Source of the DNA: an uncultured Erysipelotrichaceae bacterium
GTDB taxonomy: Bacteria; Bacillota_I; Bacilli_A; Erysipelotrichales; Coprobacillaceae
Assembly (NCBI GenBank): GCA_910588075.1
Contig: CAJUOS010000009.1
Span: 1-52,084, forward strand
Reading direction: 5' to 3'
Length of the DNA: 52,084 nucleotides
A program made the translations under genes and the position numbers. The notes beneath the pieces were generated by a model. The model was given only the letters and a program-made list of their open reading frames with translations. It had not been told where the DNA came from and did not search any database. Positions 31,896 to 40,394 of this stretch are shown here, one piece after another; positions within the stretch are counted from its first letter, which is position 1, and each line of letters opens with the position of its first letter.

Positions 31896-32845
31896 GTTTA
31901 AAAAATTATTTTGAATTAAATCAACCTATTTTTTATAAACTATTATCAAACTGTTTTCAAACACAAAAGATACCACATGCTTTTTTATTAGTAGGAAAAA
32001 ATAGCAGTGAAGCGGCACATTATATAGTTAAATCGTTAATTTGTGAAAATGATTTATTAGCATGTAATGAATGTAATGAATGTTCAAGGATAGATAATCA
32101 TAATTATGGAGATCTTATATATGCTAATGGCAATGATGAAACTATAAAGAAAGGTAAAATAGAATATATTCAAGAACAATTTTCAAAATCTTCTTTGGAG
32201 GGTAAGTCAAAAATTTATTTACTAGAAAATATAGAGAACTCAACAACAGAAGCTATGAATAGTCTTTTAAAAATATTAGAAGAACCTATTGAAGGAGTTT
32301 ATGCAATATTTACTTGTCAAAATATAAATAGAGTTCTTCCAACAATACAATCAAGATGTCAAATTATCCAATTATTACCAAATTCAAAAAAAATACTAAT
32401 TCATCAATTAAAAGAAAAAGATATTGCAGAAGATGATATAAATGTTTTATCTGAAATATTTGTTAATTTTGATGAGTGTAAAAAGTATGTTGATTCAGAA
32501 ATATTTGATGATTTGAAATTAGAAGTCTATCATTTTATTGAAGATTTATATTTTCATAAAGAGAATCTCATTATAAATGTTGAAACTCATTTGCTAAAGA
32601 AATATAAAGAGAAAGAAATCATCCATTTATTTTTAAATATGCTTGTATTAGGTTTAAAAGATTTGTTTCACGTGAAACAAAATATGTCTTTAACTTATCC
32701 TTCATTTAAAAGTTTATTTGAAAGAGTAAATGATGATGAAAAAAATATTATTGAAAAAATAGAATTAGTTTTAAATACAGACTATTTATTAGAGACAAAT
32801 GCAAACATGTTGCTTTTAATGGATAGTATGATGTATAGAATATAG
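31892..32845 (+). CDS. holB: DNA polymerase III delta' subunit
   Basis: Delta' is a structural part of the clamp loader. The 317-aa protein resembles the DnaX AAA+ fold: PHAFLLVGKN with a degenerate P-loop, the zinc cysteines CNECNEC, SLLKILEEP and SRCQII. The absent Walker A motif is normal for delta'. It overlaps tmk by four bases (ATGA) and leads to ricT. A perfect parS site lies inside the gene at 32664-32679. Confidence 0.92.
   Translation: MSLKNYFELNQPIFYKLLSNCFQTQKIPHAFLLVGKNSSEAAHYIVKSLICENDLLACNECNECSRIDNHNYGDLIYANGNDETIKKGKIEYIQEQFSKSSLEGKSKIYLLENIENSTTEAMNSLLKILEEPIEGVYAIFTCQNINRVLPTIQSRCQIIQLLPNSKKILIHQLKEKDIAEDDINVLSEIFVNFDECKKYVDSEIFDDLKLEVYHFIEDLYFHKENLIINVETHLLKKYKEKEIIHLFLNMLVLGLKDLFHVKQNMSLTYPSFKSLFERVNDDEKNIIEKIELVLNTDYLLETNANMLLLMDSMMYRI
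32664..32679. other. parS site (ParB/Spo0J binding)
   Basis: TGTTTCACGTGAAACA matches the 16-bp parS consensus exactly and extends to a 20-bp palindrome, TTTGTTTCACGTGAAACAAA (32662-32681). It lies within holB, about 21 kb from oriC. ParB nucleates here to organise and segregate the origin region; no parA or parB gene is in the window. Confidence 0.92.
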
Positions 32846-32857
32846 AAGGGAGAACAT

Positions 32858-33694
32858 ATGGAAGAAAGGTTAGCGTGTATAAGGTTTAATCATGTTGGAA
32901 AATCATATTATTTTTCTACTGATTTGGATTTACATAAAGGTGATAAGGTTGTTGTTGAAACAATTAGAGGACTAGAATTAGGAGAGCTTATCACTGATTT
33001 AAAAGATATATCTGAATTTAATTTAGACACAGAACTTAAAAAAATAAAGAGAAAAGCCAATAGAGCAGATATTGATGTTCATGCTTTTAATAAAGTAAAG
33101 GCAAGTAAATCATTAGAAATATGTAAAGATATTGTTAAAGAGTATGATTTGGATATGCATTTGGTAAGTTGTGAATATACTTTAGATGCATCAAAAGTTA
33201 TATTTATGTATACTTCAGAAAGTCGAGTTGATTTTAGAGAGTTACTTAAAGAGTTGGCAAGTGTGTTTAAATGTAGAATTGAATTAAGACAAATAGGACC
33301 TAGAGATAAATCTAAAATAGTGGGAGGATTAGGATCTTGTGGATTACCACTTTGTTGTTCTTCTTTTTTAGGAGAATTTGATGGAGTATCTATTAACATG
33401 GCAAAAAATCAAATGCTTGCTATTAATATAGATAAAATTTCTGGTTCTTGTGGAAGATTATTATGTTGTTTAAAATATGAAGATGATATTTATTCTGAAG
33501 AAAAACAACGTTTTCCAAAAATAGGATCACGTGTAAAGTATGATAACAAGATTGTTAAAGTTGTTGGTTTAAATGTTATTAGTGATTTAGTAAAAATTGA
33601 TTATGATAGTAATATTTCTTTTGTTCCATTGAAAGATATAAAACGATTACCAAATAAAGATAAGGAAGAAAATAATGAACAAAGAGGTCGTTAA
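32858..33694 (+). CDS. ricT: RicT (YaaT), PSP1-domain protein
   Basis: The 278-aa protein is a PSP1-domain protein with the cysteine-rich elements CGLPLCCSSFLGEF (about 160-173) and CGRLLCCLKYE (about 195-205). In Bacillus RicT joins RicA and RicF in an Fe-S complex that stimulates RNase Y processing and affects sporulation. AGAAGGGAG precedes the ATG. The 3' end overlaps the trmN6 gene by 20 bases; yabA, usually between them in Bacillus, is absent. Confidence 0.92.
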   Translation: MEERLACIRFNHVGKSYYFSTDLDLHKGDKVVVETIRGLELGELITDLKDISEFNLDTELKKIKRKANRADIDVHAFNKVKASKSLEICKDIVKEYDLDMHLVSCEYTLDASKVIFMYTSESRVDFRELLKELASVFKCRIELRQIGPRDKSKIVGGLGSCGLPLCCSSFLGEFDGVSINMAKNQMLAINIDKISGSCGRLLCCLKYEDDIYSEEKQRFPKIGSRVKYDNKIVKVVGLNVISDLVKIDYDSNISFVPLKDIKRLPNKDKEENNEQRGR

Positions 33695-34409
33695 TTATTT
33701 ACTTGCGTATAAAAATATGAAAATTATCCAAAGGAAAGATATGTTTAACTTTTCTTTGGATACTGTTTTATTAGCTAATTTTTGTACCCTTAATAAGGAT
33801 GTAGATAAGATTATTGATTTTGGAACAAATAATGCTGCTATACCTTTACTTTTATCAAGAAGAACAGATAAAAAAATAGTTGGAATAGAAATCCAAGGAG
33901 AAGCAGTTGAAATAGCAAAGAAAAATGTGGATATAAATTGTTTAAATGATCAAATTAATATTGTTCATGATGATATTAAGAATTATGTTAAAAATAATGA
34001 TAAAGTGAAATTGGTTGTTTGTAATCCTCCTTTTTTCAAGGTTGGCGAAAGAAGCCATATTAATGATAATGAGTATTTACAGATAGCACGACATGAAATT
34101 AAAATTAATTTAGAAGAAATTATTCAATCGGCAGCAATGATATTGGATAATAAAGGAAGATTTGCTATGGTTCATAGACCTGATCGAATGATAGAAATTA
34201 TAAATTGTATGCAAAAATATGATATTGAACCTAAGCGAATAAGATTTGTTTATCCTAAGCATAATAAAGAATCTCATATTTTTCTAATTGAAGGAATGTA
34301 TAAAGGTAATAGTGGAATTAAAATTGAAACTCCATTATATGCTCATGAGGAAGATGGTAGTTATTCAAAAGAAGTAAGATTAATGTTTGGAGAAAATGAA
34401 AATGAATAG
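33675..34409 (+). CDS. tRNA1(Val) adenine-N6 methyltransferase (TrmN6-like)
   Basis: The 244-aa protein is a class I methyltransferase: the SAM-binding region IIDFGTNNAAIPLLLSRR (about 46-63, with N in the usual G position), GIEIQ and the amino-methyltransferase motif NPPF (about 118-121). This is the YabB/TrmN6 family, which methylates A37 of tRNA-Val in E. coli. It overlaps ricT by 20 bases and rsmI by eight, and sits in the conserved tmk-holB-ricT-trmN6-rsmI order. Confidence 0.85.
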   Translation: MNKEVVNYLLAYKNMKIIQRKDMFNFSLDTVLLANFCTLNKDVDKIIDFGTNNAAIPLLLSRRTDKKIVGIEIQGEAVEIAKKNVDINCLNDQINIVHDDIKNYVKNNDKVKLVVCNPPFFKVGERSHINDNEYLQIARHEIKINLEEIIQSAAMILDNKGRFAMVHRPDRMIEIINCMQKYDIEPKRIRFVYPKHNKESHIFLIEGMYKGNSGIKIETPLYAHEEDGSYSKEVRLMFGENENE

Positions 34410-35250
34410 ACAAAAAAGTTTTGAAAATAATAAGCCTACATTATATTTGGTTGCAACACCAATAGGAAATTTAAAAGAAATGACATTCAGAGCTGTTGAG
34501 ATATTAAAAAGTGTTGATTACATAGCAGCTGAAGATACAAGAAATACTATTAAATTATTAAATCATTTTGAAATTTCAACAAAATTAATTTCACATCATG
34601 AACATAATATTGTATCATCTATACCTAAAATTATAAATTTGTTAAAAGAGGGAAATCATATTGCTTTAGTGAGTGATGCAGGATACCCTGCTATAAGTGA
34701 TCCTGGTTATGAATTAGTAAAGGAAGTTATTGATAATGATTTTAATGTTGTTCCTATATCTGGAGCAAATGCTTGTTTAAATGCTTTGGTCGTTTCAGGA
34801 ATATCACCACAACCATTTTTATTTTATGGCTTCTTAGATCATCAGGACAAAAAAAAGAAAAAAGAGTTAGAGAATTTAAAACTTTATAAAGAAACAATTG
34901 TATTTTATGAAGCTCCTCATAGAATAAAGAAAACTTTAACATTGATGTTATCTATATTTGGTAATAGAAAAATTACTCTTGCAAGAGAAATAACAAAAAA
35001 GCATGAAGAGATTAATAGAGGTACAGTTGAAGAAATTTTAAAAATTGTTGATACAATGAAAGGTGAAATGGTTATAATTGTAGAGGGGAATTCAAATGAC
35101 GTTGAAGAGGTAGAATATCTTCAAAGTATTGAGGAACATGTTAATGAATATATTGAAAAAGGAATGTCTACCAAAGATGCTATAAAAGAAGTTGCAAAAC
35201 AAAGAAATGTTGCAAAAAATATTGTTTATCAAGAATACCATAGAAAATAA
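34402..35250 (+). CDS. rsmI: 16S rRNA (cytidine-2'-O)-methyltransferase RsmI
   Basis: RsmI methylates C1402 of 16S rRNA at the 2'-O. The 282-aa tetrapyrrole-methylase-fold protein has LYLVATPIGNLKEMTFRA, the EDTRNT motif, HHEHN, and VSDAGYPAISDPG. The ATG at 34402 is nine bases after GGAG; a nearer ATG is too close to the site. It ends the DNA/RNA-processing operon; a weak AT hairpin (35244-35281) follows. Confidence 0.94.
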   Translation: MNRQKSFENNKPTLYLVATPIGNLKEMTFRAVEILKSVDYIAAEDTRNTIKLLNHFEISTKLISHHEHNIVSSIPKIINLLKEGNHIALVSDAGYPAISDPGYELVKEVIDNDFNVVPISGANACLNALVVSGISPQPFLFYGFLDHQDKKKKKELENLKLYKETIVFYEAPHRIKKTLTLMLSIFGNRKITLAREITKKHEEINRGTVEEILKIVDTMKGEMVIIVEGNSNDVEEVEYLQSIEEHVNEYIEKGMSTKDAIKEVAKQRNVAKNIVYQEYHRK

Positions 35251-35286
35251 AATGAGTATAGAAATATATTTATTTTATTTTTTTTA
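35244..35286 (+). terminator. AT-rich terminator-like hairpin after rsmI
   Basis: AAAATAAAAT (35244-35253) can pair with ATTTTATTTT (35272-35281), followed by Ts. The stem has no G-C pair. Confidence 0.4.
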
Positions 35287-35320
35287 TAAAGTATAATATA
35301 AATTATAGGAGGAATTAATA

Positions 35321-36247
35321 ATGATTTATACAATGACATTTAATCCATCAATTGATTATATTGTATCAGTTAATAATTTTCAAATAGGAAGTGTGAATAG
35401 AACTGAAAAGGAATATCTTTTACCTGGAGGGAAGGGTATTAATGTTTCTATTGTTTTGAATAACTTAGATATTAAGAATATCGCATTAGGATTTATAGCT
35501 GGTTTTACAGGTCAAGAGATTAAAAGAAGAATTGAGGATGAGTTTAAAGTTAATACCGATTTTATTGATGTTAAAGAGGGATATTCTCGAATTAATTTTA
35601 AAATGAAAAGTGATGAGGAAAGTGAGGTTAATGGGAATGGTCCTATAATTAATGAAGAACATCTTACATTATTAAAGCAAAAGTTAATGAACTTACAATC
35701 AGGAGATATTCTTATTCTTTCAGGAAGTATTCCAAGTTGTGTATCTAAGGATATTTACAGTAATATTATGAGTTATTTAAAAGAAAAGAATATTAATATT
35801 GTTGTTGATGCAACAGGTGAATTACTAATGAATGTATTAGAGCATAAACCTTTTCTTATTAAACCTAACAATCATGAGTTAGAAGAAATGTTTCACGTGA
35901 AACTTTCTGGAATGGAAGACATAGTAAAGTATGCAAGAAAATTACAGGAATTAGGAGCAAGAAATGTACTTATTTCAATGGCAGGAGATGGAGCATTATT
36001 TGTTTGTGAAAATAATAAAGTATACTTTAGTGAGGCGCCTAAAGGAATAGTAAAAAATTCTGTAGGGGCTGGAGATTCAATGGTAGCTGGTTTTGTGGCA
36101 GGCTTTGTAAATACAAATGATTATGTTGAAGCATTTAAAATGGGTGTTTCAACAGGAAGTGCAAGTGCTTTTTCAGAAAATTTAGCAACAAAACAGGAAG
36201 TTGAAACATTATTAAAAACAATTAAAGAAGTCGAATATAATGTTTAA
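35321..36247 (+). CDS. PfkB-family sugar-phosphate kinase, probably 1-phosphofructokinase
   Basis: The 308-aa protein has the PfkB-type start IYTMTFNPSIDY, the substrate segment PGGKGINVS (about 35-43) and the ATP-site SVGAGDSMVAGF with catalytic D252. This pattern is typical of FruK/LacC, which phosphorylate fructose-1-phosphate or tagatose-6-phosphate; FruK seems more likely, but no PTS genes are adjacent. ATAGGAGG precedes the ATG. A parS site lies inside the gene. ROK kinase, DUF89 and ldh genes follow. Confidence 0.85.
   Translation: MIYTMTFNPSIDYIVSVNNFQIGSVNRTEKEYLLPGGKGINVSIVLNNLDIKNIALGFIAGFTGQEIKRRIEDEFKVNTDFIDVKEGYSRINFKMKSDEESEVNGNGPIINEEHLTLLKQKLMNLQSGDILILSGSIPSCVSKDIYSNIMSYLKEKNINIVVDATGELLMNVLEHKPFLIKPNNHELEEMFHVKLSGMEDIVKYARKLQELGARNVLISMAGDGALFVCENNKVYFSEAPKGIVKNSVGAGDSMVAGFVAGFVNTNDYVEAFKMGVSTGSASAFSENLATKQEVETLLKTIKEVEYNV
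35889..35904. other. Second parS site, one mismatch
   Basis: TGTTTCACGTGAAACT differs from the 16-bp parS consensus only at the last base. It is about 3.2 kb from the first parS and lies inside the PfkB kinase gene, where it encodes FHVK. Confidence 0.85.
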
Positions 36248-36259
36248 AAGGAGAATTAT

Positions 36260-37129
36260 ATGTATAGAGTAGGAATTGATATTGGTGGAACAAATTTAAG
36301 ATGTGCTATTTTTGATAATGATATGCAAATAATAAAGCGATATAAAACACCAAATGATAAGAATAAAAATGCAGAAGAAAACTTAAAACCAATGATAGAA
36401 TTTATAAAAAATTTTGAACATGAAATTATGAGTATAGGAATTGGATGCCCAGGACCATTAGATGCACATAAAGGAATTATTCTTAATCCACCCAATCTAC
36501 AAGGTTGGGATAATTTCAATATTGTAGAATATTTTATAAAAGAAACAAATATTCCAACTAAAATGAGTAATGATGCTAATGTTGCAGGTTTAGGAGAAGC
36601 TATACTAGGAGCTGGAAAAGGCTACGAATCTGTTTATTATATAACAATGTCTACTGGATTTGGAGGAGCATATGTATTTCGAAATGAATTAATTAATGGT
36701 ATAAGTACATGTGCTGGAGAAATTTATAACATGATTGTTAATGAGGATAAACATCAACACAAAGGAACTAATGCAGGAAGTTTAAATGAACAATGTGGAG
36801 GTTATGGATTATCAATTATAGCTAAAGAAATATTTAAAAAAGAAATGACAGCAGAAGAATTATTTAGACTTTATCATAATGGAGATAAAAAAGCGATAGA
36901 GTTAATTGAACATACTGCTGATATTGCGGCTAAGGGAATTGCTAATATTGGATGTGTCATTGATCCTGAAATATATATTGTAGGAGGGAGTATTGCTAAT
37001 TATAATCATGATTTTGTAGAAATGGTTTTTGAAAAGGCTAAGAAATATTATATCAAACCAGAATATCTTCAATATAAATTGGCAAAGTTTTCTGATGATG
37101 CAGGATTGATTGGTGCTGCCTTATTGTAG
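36260..37129 (+). CDS. ROK-family sugar kinase
   Basis: The 289-aa protein has the ROK phosphate loop GIDIGGTNLRCAIFD (about 5-19), IGCPGPLD and NDANVAGLGEA (Asp catalytic). A second ATP-site loop is MSTGFGGA. The usual zinc signature (GHM...CxCGxxGC) is broken: AGEIYNM replaces AGEIGHM and only one Cys remains in NEQCGG. It is therefore a divergent, probably zinc-free ROK kinase or sugar binder. Glucose or an N-acetylated sugar is a plausible substrate. It lies 12 bases after the PfkB gene and 11 bases before the DUF89 gene. Confidence 0.82.
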   Translation: MYRVGIDIGGTNLRCAIFDNDMQIIKRYKTPNDKNKNAEENLKPMIEFIKNFEHEIMSIGIGCPGPLDAHKGIILNPPNLQGWDNFNIVEYFIKETNIPTKMSNDANVAGLGEAILGAGKGYESVYYITMSTGFGGAYVFRNELINGISTCAGEIYNMIVNEDKHQHKGTNAGSLNEQCGGYGLSIIAKEIFKKEMTAEELFRLYHNGDKKAIELIEHTADIAAKGIANIGCVIDPEIYIVGGSIANYNHDFVEMVFEKAKKYYIKPEYLQYKLAKFSDDAGLIGAALL

Positions 37130-37140
37130 GAATTGTTTGT

Positions 37141-37995
37141 ATGCAAAAAGAATGTATAAATTGTGATCTTAATCAAGTAAAGAAAATCTGTAAAATTTTG
37201 AATTATAATTTTGATCAAGAAAAGCAACTCACTGATTTGGTAAAACAAGAATTGGAAGATTGTGATATGTCATTAACAAATCCTGAAGTTATGGGTAAGT
37301 TATGGTTAAAAATAACAAAATTTATTAATAGTAAAGATCCATACAAAACAATCAAAAAAGAATATAATGATTTATTACTATCTTTAGAAGATGAGATAAA
37401 AAAGCATATTCATTCTTTTGAAGATATACTTAATATATCAATAGCATCAAATCTTATTGACTTTGCAGCTAAACATCAATTTAATCAAGAAGATGTCAAA
37501 AAATTATTGTTAGAAAATCAAAAATTGAAATTATCTATTAATGATTCTGATAAGCTAAAAAAGAAAATATTAGAAAGTCAATCATTATTATATATAGGAG
37601 ATAATTGTGGAGAAATTGTTTGTGATAAATTATTTATAGAATATATTCAACAAATGAATCCACATTTATCTATTACATATGCAGTCAGAGGACAGCCTGT
37701 TGTAAATGATATAACTTATGAAGATGCTTGTTATGTAGGTATGGATAAGATTGCGAATATTATTGATAATGGTACATATACTTTAGGAACGGTTTTGCGT
37801 AAAACAAATCAAAAGTTTAAAGATATATTTAATCAAAGCGATTTAATTATTTGTAAGGGACAAGGGAATTATGAAGGATTAATTCATGAGAAAAGAAAAG
37901 ATATATTTTTTCTTTTTATGGCAAAATGTGAAATTGTAGCGCAACCATTAGCTGTTGATAGATTATCAATTATTTGTATGCAAAAAAATGTATAA
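37141..37995 (+). CDS. DUF89 (ARMT1-like) metal-dependent phosphatase
   Basis: The 284-aa protein has the DUF89 pattern: an N-terminal CxxC (CINC), then YIGDNCGEIVCDK (about 157-169), VRGQPVVNDITYEDA, GQGNYEGL and MAKCEIVA. The Asp/Asn/Glu residues of these motifs bind the metal. Members of this family act as damage-control phosphatases on side-product sugar phosphates and related compounds. The position after two sugar kinases fits that, but the substrate is inferred. It is 11 bases from the ROK gene. Confidence 0.83.
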   Translation: MQKECINCDLNQVKKICKILNYNFDQEKQLTDLVKQELEDCDMSLTNPEVMGKLWLKITKFINSKDPYKTIKKEYNDLLLSLEDEIKKHIHSFEDILNISIASNLIDFAAKHQFNQEDVKKLLLENQKLKLSINDSDKLKKKILESQSLLYIGDNCGEIVCDKLFIEYIQQMNPHLSITYAVRGQPVVNDITYEDACYVGMDKIANIIDNGTYTLGTVLRKTNQKFKDIFNQSDLIICKGQGNYEGLIHEKRKDIFFLFMAKCEIVAQPLAVDRLSIICMQKNV

Positions 37996-38005
37996 TTTAT
38001 AAAAA

Positions 38006-38030
38006 TATCATCATACTAAATATGGTGATA
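38006..38030 (+). promoter_or_regulatory. Hairpin covering the ldh ribosome site
   Basis: TATCATCATA (38006-38015) pairs with TATGGTGATA (38021-38030), ten pairs including one G-T. The Shine-Dalgarno GGTGA lies in the 3' arm and the ATG is three bases further. No T run follows, so it is more like a translation-control hairpin than a terminator. Confidence 0.55.
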
Positions 38031-38032
38031 AT

Positions 38033-38986
38033 ATGGATGAAAAAAGAAAAGTTGTTTTAATTGGAACTGGTATGGTTGGAATGAGTATGGCATATTCATT
38101 AATGAATACGGGAGGTATTGATGAATTAGTTTTAATCGATCTTGATAGTGAAAAAGCTAAGGGAGAAGCTATGGATTTAAGTCATGGGTTGCCTTATAAT
38201 TTTTCAAAAATAAAGATATATAGTGGGACTTATGAAGATTGTCAAGATAGTGATATTGTTGTTATTTGTGCAGGTGCAAATCAAAAAGAGGGACAAACAA
38301 GATTAGAATTGACAATGATTAATACTAAGATTATTAAAGATATTGCATTGAAAGTGAAGAATAGTGGCTTTTCAGGTATTGTCATAGTTGCAAGTAATCC
38401 TGTTGATTTATTAAGTTATGTTGTATATAAGGTTATGGGAATAGATAAAAGAAAAGTGATTGGAACTGGAACAATGTTAGATACAGCAAGAATGAGATAT
38501 TTATTAAGTGAATATCTTCATATTTCAAGTGATGATATTGAAGCATATGTATTAGGGGAACATGGAGATTCATCTTTTATATCATGGATGAATACATATA
38601 TTGGTTGTAAAAGTGTAATTGAATTTATTGATGAAAAAAATCTTGATATGAATAATCTCAATGAAATATATAATGAAGTAAGAAATGCAGCCTATGAGAT
38701 TATTGAAAGAAAAAAAGCAACATATTATGGAATTGGACTTGCTTTAAACAAACTTATACAATCTATCTTTAATAATTCTCATAAAATATTATGTGTAAGT
38801 GCATATTTAGAAAATAAATATCAACATAGTGATATTTATATGGGGGTTCCATGTGTTATAGGTAGAGAAGGTGTAGAAGAAGTTATTCAACTACCATTAA
38901 ATGATATGGATCAAAATAAATTTGATAAAAGTTATAATATATTAGAAAAGATAAAATTAGATATAGAAAAAGAAATTTCAAAATGA
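38033..38986 (+). CDS. ldh: L-lactate dehydrogenase
   Basis: LDH reduces pyruvate to L-lactate and reoxidises NADH in fermentation. The 317-aa protein has the Rossmann GTGMVGMSMA (about 12-21), the mobile loop GANQKEGQTR with the Gln that favours lactate over malate, NPVD and the active site GEHGDSS with H177. It is separated from DUF89 by 37 bases and may be transcribed with the sugar kinase genes. Translation may be governed by the hairpin over its ribosome site. Confidence 0.96.
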   Translation: MDEKRKVVLIGTGMVGMSMAYSLMNTGGIDELVLIDLDSEKAKGEAMDLSHGLPYNFSKIKIYSGTYEDCQDSDIVVICAGANQKEGQTRLELTMINTKIIKDIALKVKNSGFSGIVIVASNPVDLLSYVVYKVMGIDKRKVIGTGTMLDTARMRYLLSEYLHISSDDIEAYVLGEHGDSSFISWMNTYIGCKSVIEFIDEKNLDMNNLNEIYNEVRNAAYEIIERKKATYYGIGLALNKLIQSIFNNSHKILCVSAYLENKYQHSDIYMGVPCVIGREGVEEVIQLPLNDMDQNKFDKSYNILEKIKLDIEKEISK

Positions 38987-38998
38987 AATTTCTTTTCT
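38970..38998. terminator. Bidirectional terminator between ldh and the NlpC/P60 gene
   Basis: GAAATTTC - AAAAT - GAAATTTC is a palindromic stem with A-rich left and T-rich right flanks, serving both convergent genes. Confidence 0.75.
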
Positions 38999-39001
38999 TT
39001 T

Positions 39002-40207
39002 TTAATATAAACGTCTATAAGCTTTCTTATACTTGCTAAAGCTAGATAAAGGTGTTCTTTTAACAACATGTCCAATTGAGGCATGGTTACCATGACAAGT
39101 AGATCCTTCACCAGAAGCATGAACAATAATTCCACCACCTATATAAATTCCTATATGATGATATCTTGATGATCCACTTCTTCTAAAGGCAACAATATCT
39201 CCTGCTTGGAGTTCACTTGCTGATATTGCTTTACCAGAACGAGCATAACCATTTGCAGTTAATCTTCCACCTCTAACACCTGCTTTTTTATGTGCCCAGT
39301 AGACTAATCCAGAACAATCAAATAAATTTGGACCAGTAGCTCCCCAACTATAAGGAGAACCTAATTTACTAACGGCAAAATTAGCAACTTTATATCCTGT
39401 TTCAGCATCTCCAGAATTTCCTTTAATAACATCTCCACCAGAGTCGTCCTTTGGTAAAGAATTAGCCATTTCTGTTAATGCATCGTCTATTTCTTTTTGA
39501 GCCTTTGCATTTTTACTTAATTCTTTTTGATCTAAAGCTAATTCTCTTTTTTGTTTTTCTTGTAAAGCAATGAGTCTTTTTTGCAGTGCTGCTGCTGAAT
39601 TTTTTTGAGATTGTAAAGCAGCTTTAGCATTTGTTAATGTTGACTTTTGTTTTGTTAATTCGTTTTTTTGATTTGATAGGGCTTCTACTAATTCTTTTTC
39701 ATATGAAGTTATATCATTAACACTGTTTAGCCTAGAGAAAAAGTCAGTAAAGTTGGAAGCTCCAAAAAGAAAATCTACAAGAGTATTTGAATTATAATAT
39801 GATTGCATTACATACAAACGTTCTCTCATTTTCTCTTCTTTCTTTTCAATATCTTTTTCTATATTTGTTATTGAATTTAAAAGATAATTAATTTCTTTTT
39901 CTTTTGTTTTAATCTTTGCATTAAGTGTTGATATTTTTTTTGTTACTTCAGAAATATCATCAGAAGTATCTATAATTTCTGATTTTGTTTCTTTTATATC
40001 TTTTTTTAATTGAGAATTTTTCTTTTTTAAATATGAATTAAATTGTTTACAAACTTTTTGATTACTACGTGTTAATCTAGAACTTGAACATAGTTTTATG
40101 TAACGATCTTCATCTTTTGAAAAATCAATAGCTTGAACATCAACAGGTCTTATAACTAATGAAAGTGAAGTACAGATGACAAGACTCGTAATAAAAGTTT
40201 TCTTCAT
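39002..40207 (-). CDS. Secreted NlpC/P60 peptidoglycan endopeptidase with coiled coil (CwlO-like)
   Basis: The 401-aa protein has a signal peptide (1-26, cut near VQA), a long coiled coil (about 55-245) and a C-terminal NlpC/P60 domain (about 270-401). The catalytic Cys is C298 in FDCSGLV, with His in YHHIGIY (about 350-351) and H363. This layout matches D,L-endopeptidases such as CwlO and PcsB, which cut wall peptides during growth or division. AAGGAGTG precedes the ATG and an extended -10 lies at 40229-40234. It diverges from a GH25 gene. Confidence 0.93.
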   Translation of the reverse strand: MKKTFITSLVICTSLSLVIRPVDVQAIDFSKDEDRYIKLCSSSRLTRSNQKVCKQFNSYLKKKNSQLKKDIKETKSEIIDTSDDISEVTKKISTLNAKIKTKEKEINYLLNSITNIEKDIEKKEEKMRERLYVMQSYYNSNTLVDFLFGASNFTDFFSRLNSVNDITSYEKELVEALSNQKNELTKQKSTLTNAKAALQSQKNSAAALQKRLIALQEKQKRELALDQKELSKNAKAQKEIDDALTEMANSLPKDDSGGDVIKGNSGDAETGYKVANFAVSKLGSPYSWGATGPNLFDCSGLVYWAHKKAGVRGGRLTANGYARSGKAISASELQAGDIVAFRRSGSSRYHHIGIYIGGGIIVHASGEGSTCHGNHASIGHVVKRTPLSSFSKYKKAYRRLY

Positions 40208-40228
40208 TATATCACTCCTTACTTTTTA

Positions 40229-40234
40229 CATTAT
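40229..40234 (-). promoter_or_regulatory. Extended -10 of the NlpC/P60 gene
   Basis: On the minus strand TGTTATAAT gives a TGN-TATAAT element about 25 bases before the start. No good -35 was seen. Confidence 0.5.
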
Positions 40235-40394
40235 AACATATTTGAAGAAATAGGAAACTCCAATATCTGTCAAAAATAGTACTAATCATCAATATTTTTA
40301 CTTATATATTTATATTATAAGGTATTTAAAAATTGTGTCAAATGTAAAAACATTTTAAATAATAGAACATATAGTATTTTAGGGAGGTGAAAAA

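Noticed and set aside
33522..33540. CACGTG near 33530 as a third parS site
   Set aside because: GGATCACGTGTAAAGT keeps only the centre; the flanking arms do not match the parS consensus.
40338..40356. WalR-type operator between the wall hydrolases
   Set aside because: TGTCAAATGTAAA lacks the two spaced half-sites; only a short AAATGT/ACATTT repeat is present.
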